Below, in pieces: positions 54,123-64,000 of a stretch of 64,000 bases of DNA. The translations under genes and the position numbers were made by a program. How positions within the stretch are numbered: the stretch's first letter is position 1; every line of letters starts with the position of its first letter. Source of the stretch: Ustilago trichophora (lineage: Eukaryota; Basidiomycota; Ustilaginomycetes; Ustilaginales; Ustilaginaceae); assembly GCA_900323505.1 (NCBI GenBank), contig OOIN01000026.1, forward strand, positions 96,339 to 160,338. The letters are read 5' to 3'. The notes beneath the pieces were generated by a model. That model was not told the origin of the DNA and ran no database searches. It saw nothing but the letters and a program-made list of their open reading frames with translations.

Positions 54123-55543
54123 ATGCGCTGAGAAGAATTTCACTGTGCCATCGCAAACAACGTAACAGATGACGATGGGGTGGCACAGAACGCTCGAGAA
54201 GCTCGTCTAGCTCAAGTGGCCGTCAATTTGCATGCTCTCAGGCGACACCAACGCCTTGCCATGATCGAATGAGGAGGCTTAGATACGATTCATTCCGAGG
54301 GTCACACTAGCATGTCTTTGCGTCGAGGTACAAGCGAGAGATAGAAGCCGCGCACGATAGCATTCTTGAAAACCGCACTAAGAGTCTCGGACCTGCGTCT
54401 TCTGCCATGCCACGCTTAGACCTGGATAGCACTTTCCGGGAAGGAGAGGCGTCATTGCTTACCATTACCGTATTATTCGGCATCGTCTCGACTGTCTGCT
54501 AAACACTGTGGGATGCTTCCCTTATCTTCACGTTCGCTCGGCACAATTTCTCTATCGCCAGTTGTCTGACAGGTTGTTGGCGAGCTAAATGAACAAACGG
54601 CGTCCCCTTTTTGCCCTCATTATTATCATTAGCGCCGTGTGGGTCGCAAGCTACATTCAAATTGAGCGAAAGGAACACGAGCAACCTGTGCACCTTCCAA
54701 GTCGTGCTTTGGCGAGCCTCGTCAAGTGGTTCGGCAAATGCGCTTTGTTGCCAGATAAAAATGGCTCTCCGACGCGCATACAGCAGACACTCTCAAGCGA
54801 GCGACTTGTTTAATCTCAAGTGCGGCGTTGAGCGAAAATTAGCGTCGTGTTCCTGCGCTTTGGTCTTCCCAAAAAAAAAGGGGGTTCCCACCAAGCAGGT
54901 CACACTCGTCATTGCTCTTGACATGAAGCAGATTGTCGAATCGCGCCAGGTCATCGGACCCTTCTGATCGCTTTGATACAGATCGTGCGGTGACTACAAA
55001 GCAAGGCGACAGTGGAGCGAAAGCTGTTTCATTATCAGGCTCAAGTGATTGCGGTTGCAGATGCTGTGTCGGCGCGAAACCCGAATAGAACGATTTTGCA
55101 CGCTTTTACAGTACGGCGCTCTTTGCTGTAAGAGAAATTTTTAAGTCGGAGATTGCTGCTCAAGGGATTTGGGCGGAAGGACTTTGAACCTTGCCATCTT
55201 TCCATCGCCGGTCAATCAATGCATTATTCCCTCATCTAGCTTCGTGTTTCTTCTTCTTCTTCCCCCACCCCTCATACAAGTGTCGAGTGTCAAAACGTGT
55301 GGTTGCGAGGTGCTGGATCCGGACAATGGGGATAGAGTGCGCTGCAGCTTGACCAGTGACCGATCATGTTCGGTGGACAACGATAAAGTCGTTTGCTTGA
55401 CTTCCGTCGGCCAACATCTTCTTGTGCGTCTCTCTCTCCCTCCGCATTTCTCTCTGCCCATACCTTGCCACGTCTCGGTTCCAACTTTCCAAGTCGTTGC
55501 GTCACTACCAGGTGCGTTGTTTGTCACGTCGTTAACCGAGCTT

Positions 55544-55581
55544 CTGTAATGTCTAGGTTAGCCTGTAATGTCTAGGTTAGC
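55544..55581 (+). repeat. Perfect tandem duplication of a 19-bp unit
   Basis: The unit CTGTAATGTCTAGGTTAGC occurs twice head to tail with no mismatch. Confidence 0.9.
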
Positions 55582-56430
55582 CGCCGCGATAAGTTCTGCA
55601 GAGACATGTGGATTTGACTTTACCTTTGGTTTTCATGACGGCAATCTGGAGAGCTTAACCAAGATATACCGAATGTCGAGCTTTCAAGCTTTTGATTCCA
55701 TGTTGACCAGTTGCAAAGCGACGGGAGCTAAAGTTGGCATTGCCAAGCTGCTTGGCTTGTTAGGCAAGGTTGAGTTGTTGACAAGACGGATTCATCGACC
55801 GCACATCGCCGAGCATAGCCTTCCAAGTTGACAGGTTGCTCCAGATGCAGTTCAACCGAGGCTCCGCTTTAACCTCATCTCATCTCTTCGTCGAGGTGTG
55901 AGTGCGGTACGAGCGCATCTCACACCTAGCTCACCAACCTCGGCAGCATGTCACCTACTCACCTGTCTCGTACGCATCCTACGCGAATCAGTAAAGAAAT
56001 CTTTCCAACCAGACATGTTGGCGTACAACAGCAATACTCCGCCATGCGAGTCGGTAGATCGGTCAATGCATCTCCACACACAACACAACACACTGTTGAC
56101 TGCGTTTACCACGCGAGCGAAAGCAACTGTGCTGCTGCTGCTGTACATGATTTAGGCGAATGCTAGCTGAGTTGTAAAAGTGTGAATCGCCACTCATAAC
56201 TACAGCAAAACTCTCATTTCACCTATGCAAAGGGAGAATGGAAAGCAATCAAAACTCAGCCTGGTGTACAGCTTGCTTTAGCTCCAATTTATTTGACACC
56301 GTCAGACTCCGACTCGGCTTGCCACGCACTCGCCTGCTACCGTCGATTCGGTGATTCCATCTAAGAGCGCATGATTGAGCCTCCGACCCCGCCAACGTGG
56401 TGCGTCTCATTGTTGATCGACTTGACATTG

Positions 56431-56459
56431 CTTCTTCTTCTTCTTCTTCTTCTTCTTCT
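56431..56459 (+). repeat. (CTT)n trinucleotide run
   Basis: Nearly ten CTT units in non-coding DNA. Confidence 0.85.
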
Positions 56460-58113
56460 ACAGCCTTCCCCTTGTGAAGATATAAGTGGAGGAAGGAGCG
56501 AGGGGGTGGGGGCGGCTAGCAAGCTTGTTCCGCGGTTCTTGACTGCTGCTTGACGTGCGCCATTTCTCGCGCTAGCGTCGATAGCAAAGCAAGCATACAA
56601 ATTCTCAACTGTCAAACCGGAGATGCCATCGCCGACAGCTGATGGCCGATAAGCTGGAAAGTTGAGGGAACATGAAGAATGGCAACTAATGTTGCAAATC
56701 TTCAGCATCATCGGGCCGTCAAAGAGGCAATATATCCCGATCGCGAATTGTATTACGACTTTGATGCCCAAAAAATCTCCGCTCCTCCGCTCCACTCTTT
56801 GCCATGAATTCGATCCCACGCCCTGTAACTCATCTTACAACCAACTATATCTGACTCTGGGTTGAACTTTAACCTTGACCATCATTCCCCGTCTTAAACG
56901 AACTGATGAAGATCTAGAACGTTGTAAGGGAGAAGATGTCAGCAGCGGCGAAAACGGCGGTTGCCCGAATGAACAACTGTTGTTCGAATCTTGTTCGAGT
57001 GTGTTGCCAAGTTACTTCGGCAATCTAACGTTAAACCCCACTACTACGGTAGGGATGGAGGGTTGGGACCTTGGCTCTGAGTCTGACCCTTGGATGACCT
57101 CGTTGTTCTGTTCCATCGCATGCCGTGCTCTACGCAGGTACACGAACCCTCGCAACCCGAGCGACGAGTGCGGTGTTGGTGGGTGGTTCGATTGCCTGCA
57201 AATTTGATGCTTCGAGAACACACACACACACACATCGGATGAGCATCCGCCAAAAAAAGGCTTTTCGTTTCTTTATGTCTCGCTTCGTGTACCGTATCGC
57301 ACCGCATTATTACGAACTTTGCCCTCAGGTTGGCACCGATGCGGAATAGGCTGGATCCCGACGGAATGTGCGTTTGAGCATCTCGGGTGCTTGGGCAGCG
57401 ACGAAGGTATTGAAGAGAACAGAGTTGGAAAGCGTTGAGGTAGCGCGCGTACCAGACACGGTCTTAGACACATTCCACGCGCGTCAGAGCTTTGTTTATC
57501 CCTAGACCATGGTTGGAATGTGGCTCCATAAAGGCATGACCAACGCTTCTTTGTCAGCTCCAGTCCTGACATCGCAACTTGCCATATGTTTCCGTTTGCG
57601 AGGGCGACGTGCTCTGTCAAGGCGGTGCCCTGAGCGACTTCCGTCGGGGGATGGTGCTGAGGTGGCGTTCAGTGACAGATCGTATATGGGATTTGGGCCA
57701 TGTTGAGAAGTGGCGGTTTCAAAAAATCACAGAAGGAAATGGCGGTTGCGAAAAAGGCATCAAAATCCGAGCATTGACCTGCGGTCTAACAACCTCAAAA
57801 CCAAAGCCTCCTCAAAGATGTTCTACAGCCCATTCAACTCAGCATCTTCTCTAAACCACCAATCTAATCACATTCACACCGCGAGAGAGAAAACCAGAAG
57901 CAGCTGTAGGTCGATGATATATACATATTTTGGCAAAATCGCGACTACGAACAAAAGCTTAGAAAGAATGTGAAGCGGGCGAATAGAGTTCTAAGAGAGT
58001 GTCTTTGTACTGTAAGTGTCCATGTTCGATGGTAGCCCATCGAAGCGATTAGCTGAAACGGAAACGAAAGCAAGCGGAAAAGAGTGTGTGAATGTTTTCG
58101 GTGGTTAGGAGGT

Positions 58114-61100
58114 TCAGCGAGCGAGAGCGCTTGAAACGGCCTCGCGGAACGACTTTCTGAACCTGTCCAAGCCAGGAGCCTTCCTTGCCGGCCTGGGTTC
58201 CCTAGGCAGGTAAGGGTCGATCCTGGTCCTGCCCCTGCCATCGCCCTGCACCTGGATTGGATGATGCTCCTCTGTATCACCAGCAGCCCAGCGACAGGCG
58301 ACCTCCATCTGTCGGTTTCTCTTCCTCCTACCGTGTTCTGCGAGCGAGTTGATATCTCTCATCGTTGCAGGGTCCAGCGCGCCGTCGTAGGCTGGCATTG
58401 AGTCGGGATCAACTGATTGACGATCGCCTTCCTCCTCATCTTCTTCGGGCAGAGGAGCAGCGGGAGGATTGGTCCAGATCTGTGCAAGATCCTCAGATCC
58501 AGCACCGATCGTCATCGCCAAGTGGCGGAACCATGCGAAGAAGCTAAACACGGTCGGTGTCGCATCTGCCGCAGCACGAAGGAATTGATACCAAGAAGGC
58601 GCCGCGTCGTCGAGCATCTCTGCAATTCCATTGACCGCATGAGAGGGGTCAACAACGCGCGCACGTAGTCCCGTAAGGTGGTCCAGCAATCGACCAAGGA
58701 AAGCCTGAAGATCCATGACAACGTTTCCCATCCCCTTGATCTTGTGCAAGCGCCTAAGTTCTTCCATGAGCGGCTCGAAGACGGTGCTGAGAGCATCGGC
58801 GATGATGGGGTCCTGCAGCATGCCTCGGACCTGAGCGCCATCGCGTTGCAGCGAGAGAAGACGCAGAGCTCGTTGCAGATCGGTGATGAGCAAGTAGCCA
58901 GGCTCCTTGTGATTGTTCTTCTTGGTAATCGAGGGGACGGTCTTCATGAACTCCTGGTAGGATTGGGTGGCATCCATGACACGCTGCACTTCGACCTTGT
59001 TCAACTTGGGCTGCTCCGAGCCACGCACAATGGCTGCCACCAGAGGAACCTCGGCCTTCTCCGCATGCTGGCGGATGAGACGCTTGAGATCGCCGGGCGA
59101 GTCGACGAATACGCGAAGCTTCTGGAACATGACCTCTGATCCAATCTTTCGACGCAGCTCGACGAGGTCTTCTTCGATCGTTTCGGGCTCGTCTTCCAGG
59201 ATTACATGCAGCATAGCTTGCAAGAAACCCCGACGGAGGAACTGATCCCTCCAAGCGCGCATCATCTGCACAACGGGTGACTTCATGGCAAACGCAAGCT
59301 TCTTCCACGGCACCGACTCATAAACGTCCTGAACCCTTGCCAAGTTCGCCCTTGACTCGTCACCAGCAACGAACACGCCATACAGCCACCTTGCAATCTG
59401 CAAATTGCCCCACGAGACCATCTTTTGGTATCCAAGCGGCAATCGAGCATAGTCGGGCGTCTCCCGCATGGCATCGTACATCTTGAGGAAGCCGTCACCT
59501 TCGACGCAGTCGAACCAGATATCGTCGCGCACTTCGCGCAGGTCGTGGACGTCATCACCCGCTTCAGCAGCGTCTCGCTCGTGTTCTTGACGACGGTGAC
59601 GGTCTTCTCGACGACGCTCTTGGATGTCGTCGTAGTCGGTTCGGCGCAAGTTGCGCTCGGGGAAGCCGCCGATGGTGAGGAAATTTTGCGTCTCGGCCGC
59701 GTGGCCTGACTCGCGAACGGAGAGGGTGTCACGAAGCCAGTTGCGAAGTTTGTTACGGCGCGCGTCAAAGTCCATTGCTCCTGCTGCTGTTGCTGGAGGA
59801 CGGCGCAGTGAGCCAGTGCGGTCCATTTTGGCACCAGCAGTGGCAGGAGGAGGGGGAGGAGGCCTGCGCAGAGATCCGTCGCTTCCTTCCTTTCGTCGCA
59901 CAGATCCATTGCGTGCGGTGGGAGGAGTCTCTTTACCCGTAAGTCGGCGGAGGGAGCCCTTGCCCTTGTTCAGAAGCGACTGGCGGGATTTGGGCGTATC
60001 GCTTCCCTTTCCAACACCACGACCGCCAGCGCGAGATGCACCTCGCCTGGGCTGAAGAGTGGCTTCAGACTGATCGTCATCGTCGTACTGCTCATCGGCG
60101 GTGTCCTCAAATGCCTCGCTGTCGTATTCGGAAGGTGCGTCTCGGCCTAGTACCGGTCGGCCATCACGGACACCCGAGCTATAACGCCTGCGACCATCAC
60201 GGCCGCCACCACGCAATCGGCTGCCCTCCAAACTGCCTCGACCAGGGATGTCACCAGGCGACTTGTACAGCTGTGCACCAGATCCCAAGCCAGCAGCGTT
60301 GAAGTTGTCAGATCGCACCGAGCCGTACGGGCTACCATCCTCGATGTCGCTCTCACCCTCATCGGGGCGGCCCCTGGTACGAGGGAGCGGCTTGACAAAC
60401 GCAAACGGACTCAGATCCTTCGAAAGGTTGCGGCGGAACTCTTCAAAGTCATTATCGTTGCGAACGACGTACTGGTCTGGAGCGTTGGGACGGCGGAGAC
60501 GGATGATATAGTCTCGCTCGGTGGAGCTGTGTCTGCGGATTCCAACCAGATCCACCTCATAGCCGCCGTACTTAAGCCTATCGAGCGGCTTGCGGAAGGC
60601 GTAGTAGCCCTCGGGGGGCAAAAGGTTGGATGCAGGCCAAGGCCAGGATTCCTTTTCGACCGTCTCGTCATCTTCGAAGTACGGATCGCCGGGTCCGACT
60701 CGCAAAACGGCGGTGATGTAGCGCGATGCCCATTTGGTCAGCAAGTATCGCAGCGAGCCAGTGGTCGAGACGGCACTGAAAGGTGTGCCATCGCCTTCGC
60801 CGTGACGGTCAACCCACGCGCTCAACGAGCGTGTCTGAATTGCACGGAGGAGCGGCAGAAGACCGGTGAAGAAGTAGGTGCGGGCGAGCGTAGCCTTGTC
60901 AGGTGGGCCACCGACATACTGGTCCACCTTGTCTTCGGGTGCAACGAAGAGAGGGAAGGTACAGAAGGCGTTCTTGAACAGGAATCGCAACAAGGGCAGG
61001 TCTGGGATGGTAGACTGATTGTAGAGAGCGCCGATCTGTTGTGTTCCACGACGGAAGACGGCCTCTTCGTCCTCATCCTCATCAATCGCCAGCAGATCTT

Positions 61101-63708
61101 CGTCAGATGACTCGTCGAAATCGTTGATGCGAGAATCGTCCTCAACGTCCGAAAAGTCTTTGCGGGGTCGTCGAGTAGGGCGTTGGGGCTTCTCGAAGCT
61201 GGTGATGAGCCAGGCTCGGTCGAGCTCCCATTTCAGCTCGCGCTTCGAAAGCTCGCGCAAGAAGTAGTGAGTCTGTTGAGGAGAGAGGTCCTTGGTGAGC
61301 CAGTCGCCCTTGGAGGTAGCCAGACGGCTGCGCCCGGCGTCCAGAGGATCAGCAACGCTGGGAGCGATGCTGGGCGTGAGAAGATAGCCGCCTTTCTCTG
61401 GAGCCGGGATGGTACGTCGGTAGAGCGTACCATCCTCACTGACGGAGGGGAGCTTCTCAACACCACGGCTTCCCTTCGGAGCTTTGGCCGCTCGAACCTT
61501 GCGAGCGCCGACAACGGCAGCACCAGCGATTGGAGCAGCGACAGCAGCCATACCGAGCTGACTGTATCCACTCTTTTCGTTCAGAGGTGCCACAACGGAA
61601 GGCGGTCCGGCTTCGTCATCTGCCAGATCAACCTCGGAGGCATCGGTGACGGATTGAGTGGTGGCAAAGTCTCGTGCTTGAACAGAGTCACCCACGACGA
61701 CGGGTACGACAGCAGCCTGGCTGAGAGGAACCACACGCTGGTGAGGGGCAGGATCGACTTCGGTCATCTCTGGCTCGCTGGCGTCCGGGGCGACATTGGC
61801 AGCAACGAGGACGGGTTGCTCCTCGAGCGCCTTTTTCTTGTTCTTTTTGTTTTTCTTGCGCTTTTTCTTGCCGTCGACCTGGGCCGAGTCGGTGGCGATG
61901 TCGGCAGCAGCAGCCAAGCCTCCAAAGCCGGCAGACACAGGGAGAGCAGGTGCAGCCGCAGGCGTGTCGACCGAAGCACCGTCATCAACGACGTAGGGCA
62001 GCTCGGAAGCTGGCTCGACTGGGACAGCGCCAGCAACTGCCACTGGAACAACATCTCCTTCGGAGGTGGCGCCGCCGGTGAGGACGGAAGCCTTGCTGCT
62101 CTTCCTTCGGTTCCTCCTGGGAAGCAGAGTGACGTCCGAGGTAGATACCGCAGGTTCAGTGGGAGCCGCCTGGATTGCAGTAGCAGTGTTGACAGAAGTG
62201 GTCGAAGCAGCCGCATCTTTGGCAGTGGAATCATCAGCAGTGAGTCCTAGAGCCGTTGAGAGGGGCTCGTCTTTGGGCGGAAGACCATTCTTCTTCTCGC
62301 GCAGAGCATCAAAGCCGATCATGGCGGCCAGACCACCGAGGGCGCCACCAGCAGCAGCACGAAGATCCATGCTTGGCTTGCGGGATCGTGCCATGGTCTC
62401 TTCGTCGATCTCGTTATCCCTCATGGACTGCATCGAGGCACGCTGGCTGGGGACAACGGCGTCATTGTGGCTGAGTGGGCCCGAGGCGGGGATCAGAGGA
62501 GATGATGGAGGAATAACAGAAGCTGCGTCACTGGCATCGAGTACGCTAGGCTGCACGCTCTCAGCCAGCGATTTGGATCGGCCGTGCGGCTCGCTGGTCA
62601 CGGGAGCAGCGTATGGGTCTACGATCTGGGGAGAGCGGGCACTTTCAGCCTCGCGCAGAGCGATGGGGACTGGGATTACGGGAGGAGCCTCCGAGACGGC
62701 AGTGGCATCATCCTTGGTGCGAACCACATCGGTTTCATCATCACTAGCAATGACCGAGGGAGGCTGACGAGCTCGCAATCGAGAAGGCTGTCGGGGAGTA
62801 CCCAGTTCACTGTCAAAGTCGTCATCCATTCCACCGCGGCCGGATGTGCTGAGACTGCTGCCTCGGCCAGAAGATCGAGTGGTACTACCAGCGACACCGG
62901 ATGAGACTGCCGTAGCTGCCGCACCTCTTCGGAACAGCGCTCGATCGCGCGTACGGTCTGAGACGACAGAATCGGGTCGATGCAGGGAGCTCTTGCGGCT
63001 GCGGAGCTCACGAACAGCTCCATAGGAGCGGCCAAGCACTACGTCGGCGTTGGCGCCTTCTCGCGACTGGCCCAAGTTGCCATTGTCGTTTGTTTCCTTG
63101 GGCTTGCGACCCAACCGCTTGAGCCTGCCGAGCACGCCACCCTTGCGACGCTTCTCTTCGTCCTTGAGTGCCCATCCTTCTTCTTCGGGGGCGAGTTTGT
63201 TGGAGCGAGAATAGGCACGAGGTCTGCCTCGAGGCGTAGTAGAAGCAGCCAAGTTGCTCCTGCTCTGGTTGCGGGGAGTTCTCACCCCGCGCTCATCGTC
63301 ATCGTCATCGCCATCGTCTTCGTGGTCCTGTTCGGTGATGTAGGCGCCACGGAGGGGAGGAGCGGCCCTTGGAGCCGAACGGGCAGAACGAGCTTCTTCC
63401 ACGTCGTCGTCTTCGTCATCATCGTCGAGTAGATCGTCTTCCTCCTCACCGTCAATGTCTTCGTTGGCAGTGACGGCATTTTCGTCGGTCTGAGTGACAA
63501 AGCCTTGCTCGTCGTTGTCGCTGTAGAAATCATCCTGATCGGTCTCACCTTCGCTGACGAGGCGTGTAAAGCGGCCGCCGTCTCGAGAGTTGGTGGAGGT
63601 GAGTGTGTTGGGGTCACGACCCTTGCGATCGGGACCGTTGGAGCGGGATCGGTGCCTGATGCCGGGCCGGGCTGAGCGATGGCCTGGCTCTACGTAAGGT
63701 CGACGCAT
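58114..63708 (-). CDS. Large PX/PXB-domain lipid-binding protein (yeast Ypr097w type)
   Basis: 1864 residues in one exon. The first ~770 residues are disordered, with acidic blocks (DDLLDDDDEDDD), Ser/Arg-rich stretches and a Lys-rich run (KKKRKKNKKNKKK). A PX-associated domain follows (LSPQQTHYFLRELSKRELKW .. FLFKNAFCTFPLFVAPEDKV). A PX phosphoinositide-binding domain comes next (YEVDLVGIRRHSSTERDYII .. YVVRNDNDFEEFRRNLSKDL). After a Gly/Arg/Pro-rich linker, the C-terminal third has the DUF3818-type region (DDIWFDCVEGDGFLKMYDAM, VPWKKLAFAMKSPVVQMMRA, AEMLDDAAPSWYQFLRAAAD). Yeast relatives are implicated in sterol and lipid distribution. It probably binds endosomal or vacuolar membranes. The start at 63708 (MRRPYVEPGHRSARPG) is the first in-frame methionine; the N-terminus is poorly constrained. 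Confidence 0.9.
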   Translation of the reverse strand: MRRPYVEPGHRSARPGIRHRSRSNGPDRKGRDPNTLTSTNSRDGGRFTRLVSEGETDQDDFYSDNDEQGFVTQTDENAVTANEDIDGEEEDDLLDDDDEDDDVEEARSARSAPRAAPPLRGAYITEQDHEDDGDDDDDERGVRTPRNQSRSNLAASTTPRGRPRAYSRSNKLAPEEEGWALKDEEKRRKGGVLGRLKRLGRKPKETNDNGNLGQSREGANADVVLGRSYGAVRELRSRKSSLHRPDSVVSDRTRDRALFRRGAAATAVSSGVAGSTTRSSGRGSSLSTSGRGGMDDDFDSELGTPRQPSRLRARQPPSVIASDDETDVVRTKDDATAVSEAPPVIPVPIALREAESARSPQIVDPYAAPVTSEPHGRSKSLAESVQPSVLDASDAASVIPPSSPLIPASGPLSHNDAVVPSQRASMQSMRDNEIDEETMARSRKPSMDLRAAAGGALGGLAAMIGFDALREKKNGLPPKDEPLSTALGLTADDSTAKDAAASTTSVNTATAIQAAPTEPAVSTSDVTLLPRRNRRKSSKASVLTGGATSEGDVVPVAVAGAVPVEPASELPYVVDDGASVDTPAAAPALPVSAGFGGLAAAADIATDSAQVDGKKKRKKNKKNKKKALEEQPVLVAANVAPDASEPEMTEVDPAPHQRVVPLSQAAVVPVVVGDSVQARDFATTQSVTDASEVDLADDEAGPPSVVAPLNEKSGYSQLGMAAVAAPIAGAAVVGARKVRAAKAPKGSRGVEKLPSVSEDGTLYRRTIPAPEKGGYLLTPSIAPSVADPLDAGRSRLATSKGDWLTKDLSPQQTHYFLRELSKRELKWELDRAWLITSFEKPQRPTRRPRKDFSDVEDDSRINDFDESSDEDLLAIDEDEDEEAVFRRGTQQIGALYNQSTIPDLPLLRFLFKNAFCTFPLFVAPEDKVDQYVGGPPDKATLARTYFFTGLLPLLRAIQTRSLSAWVDRHGEGDGTPFSAVSTTGSLRYLLTKWASRYITAVLRVGPGDPYFEDDETVEKESWPWPASNLLPPEGYYAFRKPLDRLKYGGYEVDLVGIRRHSSTERDYIIRLRRPNAPDQYVVRNDNDFEEFRRNLSKDLSPFAFVKPLPRTRGRPDEGESDIEDGSPYGSVRSDNFNAAGLGSGAQLYKSPGDIPGRGSLEGSRLRGGGRDGRRRYSSGVRDGRPVLGRDAPSEYDSEAFEDTADEQYDDDDQSEATLQPRRGASRAGGRGVGKGSDTPKSRQSLLNKGKGSLRRLTGKETPPTARNGSVRRKEGSDGSLRRPPPPPPATAGAKMDRTGSLRRPPATAAGAMDFDARRNKLRNWLRDTLSVRESGHAAETQNFLTIGGFPERNLRRTDYDDIQERRREDRHRRQEHERDAAEAGDDVHDLREVRDDIWFDCVEGDGFLKMYDAMRETPDYARLPLGYQKMVSWGNLQIARWLYGVFVAGDESRANLARVQDVYESVPWKKLAFAMKSPVVQMMRAWRDQFLRRGFLQAMLHVILEDEPETIEEDLVELRRKIGSEVMFQKLRVFVDSPGDLKRLIRQHAEKAEVPLVAAIVRGSEQPKLNKVEVQRVMDATQSYQEFMKTVPSITKKNNHKEPGYLLITDLQRALRLLSLQRDGAQVRGMLQDPIIADALSTVFEPLMEELRRLHKIKGMGNVVMDLQAFLGRLLDHLTGLRARVVDPSHAVNGIAEMLDDAAPSWYQFLRAAADATPTVFSFFAWFRHLAMTIGAGSEDLAQIWTNPPAAPLPEEDEEEGDRQSVDPDSMPAYDGALDPATMRDINSLAEHGRRKRNRQMEVACRWAAGDTEEHHPIQVQGDGRGRTRIDPYLPREPRPARKAPGLDRFRKSFREAVSSALAR

Positions 63709-64000
63709 CTTGTGTAAAGCAGCTCAATTGAGCTGTGAGGCTTTGTTAGAATTAAAAGGTGCTAAGATGTGGATGCTGATACTGAGCAAGAATAGTGTTT
63801 GAAGAACCGCCTGGTCGACAGTCTGTGTGTCAAGGTAATGATGTCCTTCCGTTGGTATGAGGTGTAGGAAAGTGGGGTATCAGGGTGTAGGTATCGTCGC
63901 TGTCAACCAACAACCACACAGCGATCTTACGGGAGGTTGTGTAACGGCAGCGAAGGTATCTGATCGGGAAAGATGGTGGTGAGAAGGAGAATGACAGGCA
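63709..64000. other. Upstream region of the PX/PXB gene (window end)
   Basis: About 290 bases with no ORF of note; it presumably holds the promoter and leader of the PX/PXB gene. Confidence 0.5.

Larger units (their letters stand above)
51098..58113. other. 7.0-kb gene-poor region
   Basis: Lies upstream of the repeat-peptide gene and downstream of the PX/PXB gene. No ORF has a recognisable domain, and the largest (about 175 codons) depends on a CAG run. It contains (CGCTCA)n near 52207-52237, (AGC)n near 54085-54122, a 19-bp tandem duplication at 55544-55581, (CTT)n at 56431-56459 and scattered TACAG/CTGTA motifs. No tRNA or rRNA was found by eye. It may be a long regulatory region, hold unannotated ncRNA, or carry decayed genes. 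Confidence 0.5.

Noticed and set aside
53604..54131. 175-codon ORF ending in a Ser run
   Set aside because: The tail is the (AGC)n microsatellite and the rest has no protein-like pattern; frames on both strands are equally open.
55169..55549. 126-codon ORF as a small secreted protein
   Set aside because: No convincing signal peptide cleavage site, low-complexity hydrophobic segment, and no homology cue.
56940..57010. Second tRNA suggested by GTTCGAATC
   Set aside because: No acceptor stem or anticodon arm can be paired around it.
61183..62250. 355-codon plus-strand ORF over the PX/PXB gene
   Set aside because: It is antisense shadow of a long GC-rich ORF, with no domain or splice support.

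Overview
The window is nuclear DNA of a filamentous/dimorphic basidiomycete, most likely a smut fungus of the Ustilaginaceae (Ustilago/Sporisorium type). The reasons are eukaryotic housekeeping genes with short GT..AG introns, many long intronless ORFs, a split tRNA gene, and fungal-only families (Enp2, Kre6, Rot1, Gpc1, Bem1). The species assignment is inference; no marker gene was matched by search.

Layout. 0-8 kb: 5' part of mitochondrial ribosomal protein uL11m (-), ENP2/NOL10 (+), proteasome alpha-2 (+), a TBC20/Gyp8-type Rab GAP (-). 8-13 kb: long spacer, Rheb GTPase (+), an Rpr2/Snm1-type RNase P/MRP subunit (-), and an intron-containing tRNA-Gly(GCC) (-). 13-26 kb: long spacer, a Ser/Pro/Ala-rich fungal protein (+), then a cell-surface block: a GH32 glycosidase (+, with a frame break), a Kre6/Skn1 family protein (-), Rot1 (+) and a membrane-anchored extracellular protein (-). 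26-35 kb: spacer, an NADP mannitol-dehydrogenase-like SDR (+), ARP4 (-), ERB1/BOP1 (+). 35-44 kb: a 13-exon GPC1 glycerophosphocholine acyltransferase (-), RPB12 (-), AP-3 mu (+), a Bem1/Scd2 polarity scaffold (-). 44-50 kb: spacer, a two-RRM SR-type protein (+), unresolved coding-like blocks (+), GPI8 transamidase (-). 50-51 kb: a secreted repeat protein built of ten tandem Kex2-bounded peptides (-). 51-58 kb: 7 kb without a convincing gene. 58-64 kb: a 1864-residue PX/PXB-domain protein (-).

How the genes relate. Most are unlinked housekeeping functions: ribosome assembly (ENP2, ERB1), transcription and chromatin (RPB12, ARP4), traffic (Gyp8-type GAP, AP-3 mu, PX/PXB protein) and polarity/TOR signalling (Bem1, Rheb). 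The 18-26 kb block groups proteins of the secretory pathway and wall; Kre6-type and Rot1 proteins are both tied to beta-1,6-glucan formation in yeast.

The most novel item is the repeat precursor at 50.4-51.1 kb. Its predicted products are about ten near-identical 18-20-residue Tyr/Trp-containing peptides, which fits a Kex2-processed secreted peptide or a RiPP precursor. No partner enzyme was recognised in the window. The last repeat carries a stop codon exactly where the others have Gln.

Caution: eleven inferred reading-frame breaks fall in six genes, ten of them between about 36 and 49 kb and mostly beside short homopolymers. Because they hit genes expected to be essential (GPI8) and the rest of each protein stays conserved, sequence error is the likeliest cause. 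Gene models there are joined across breaks.
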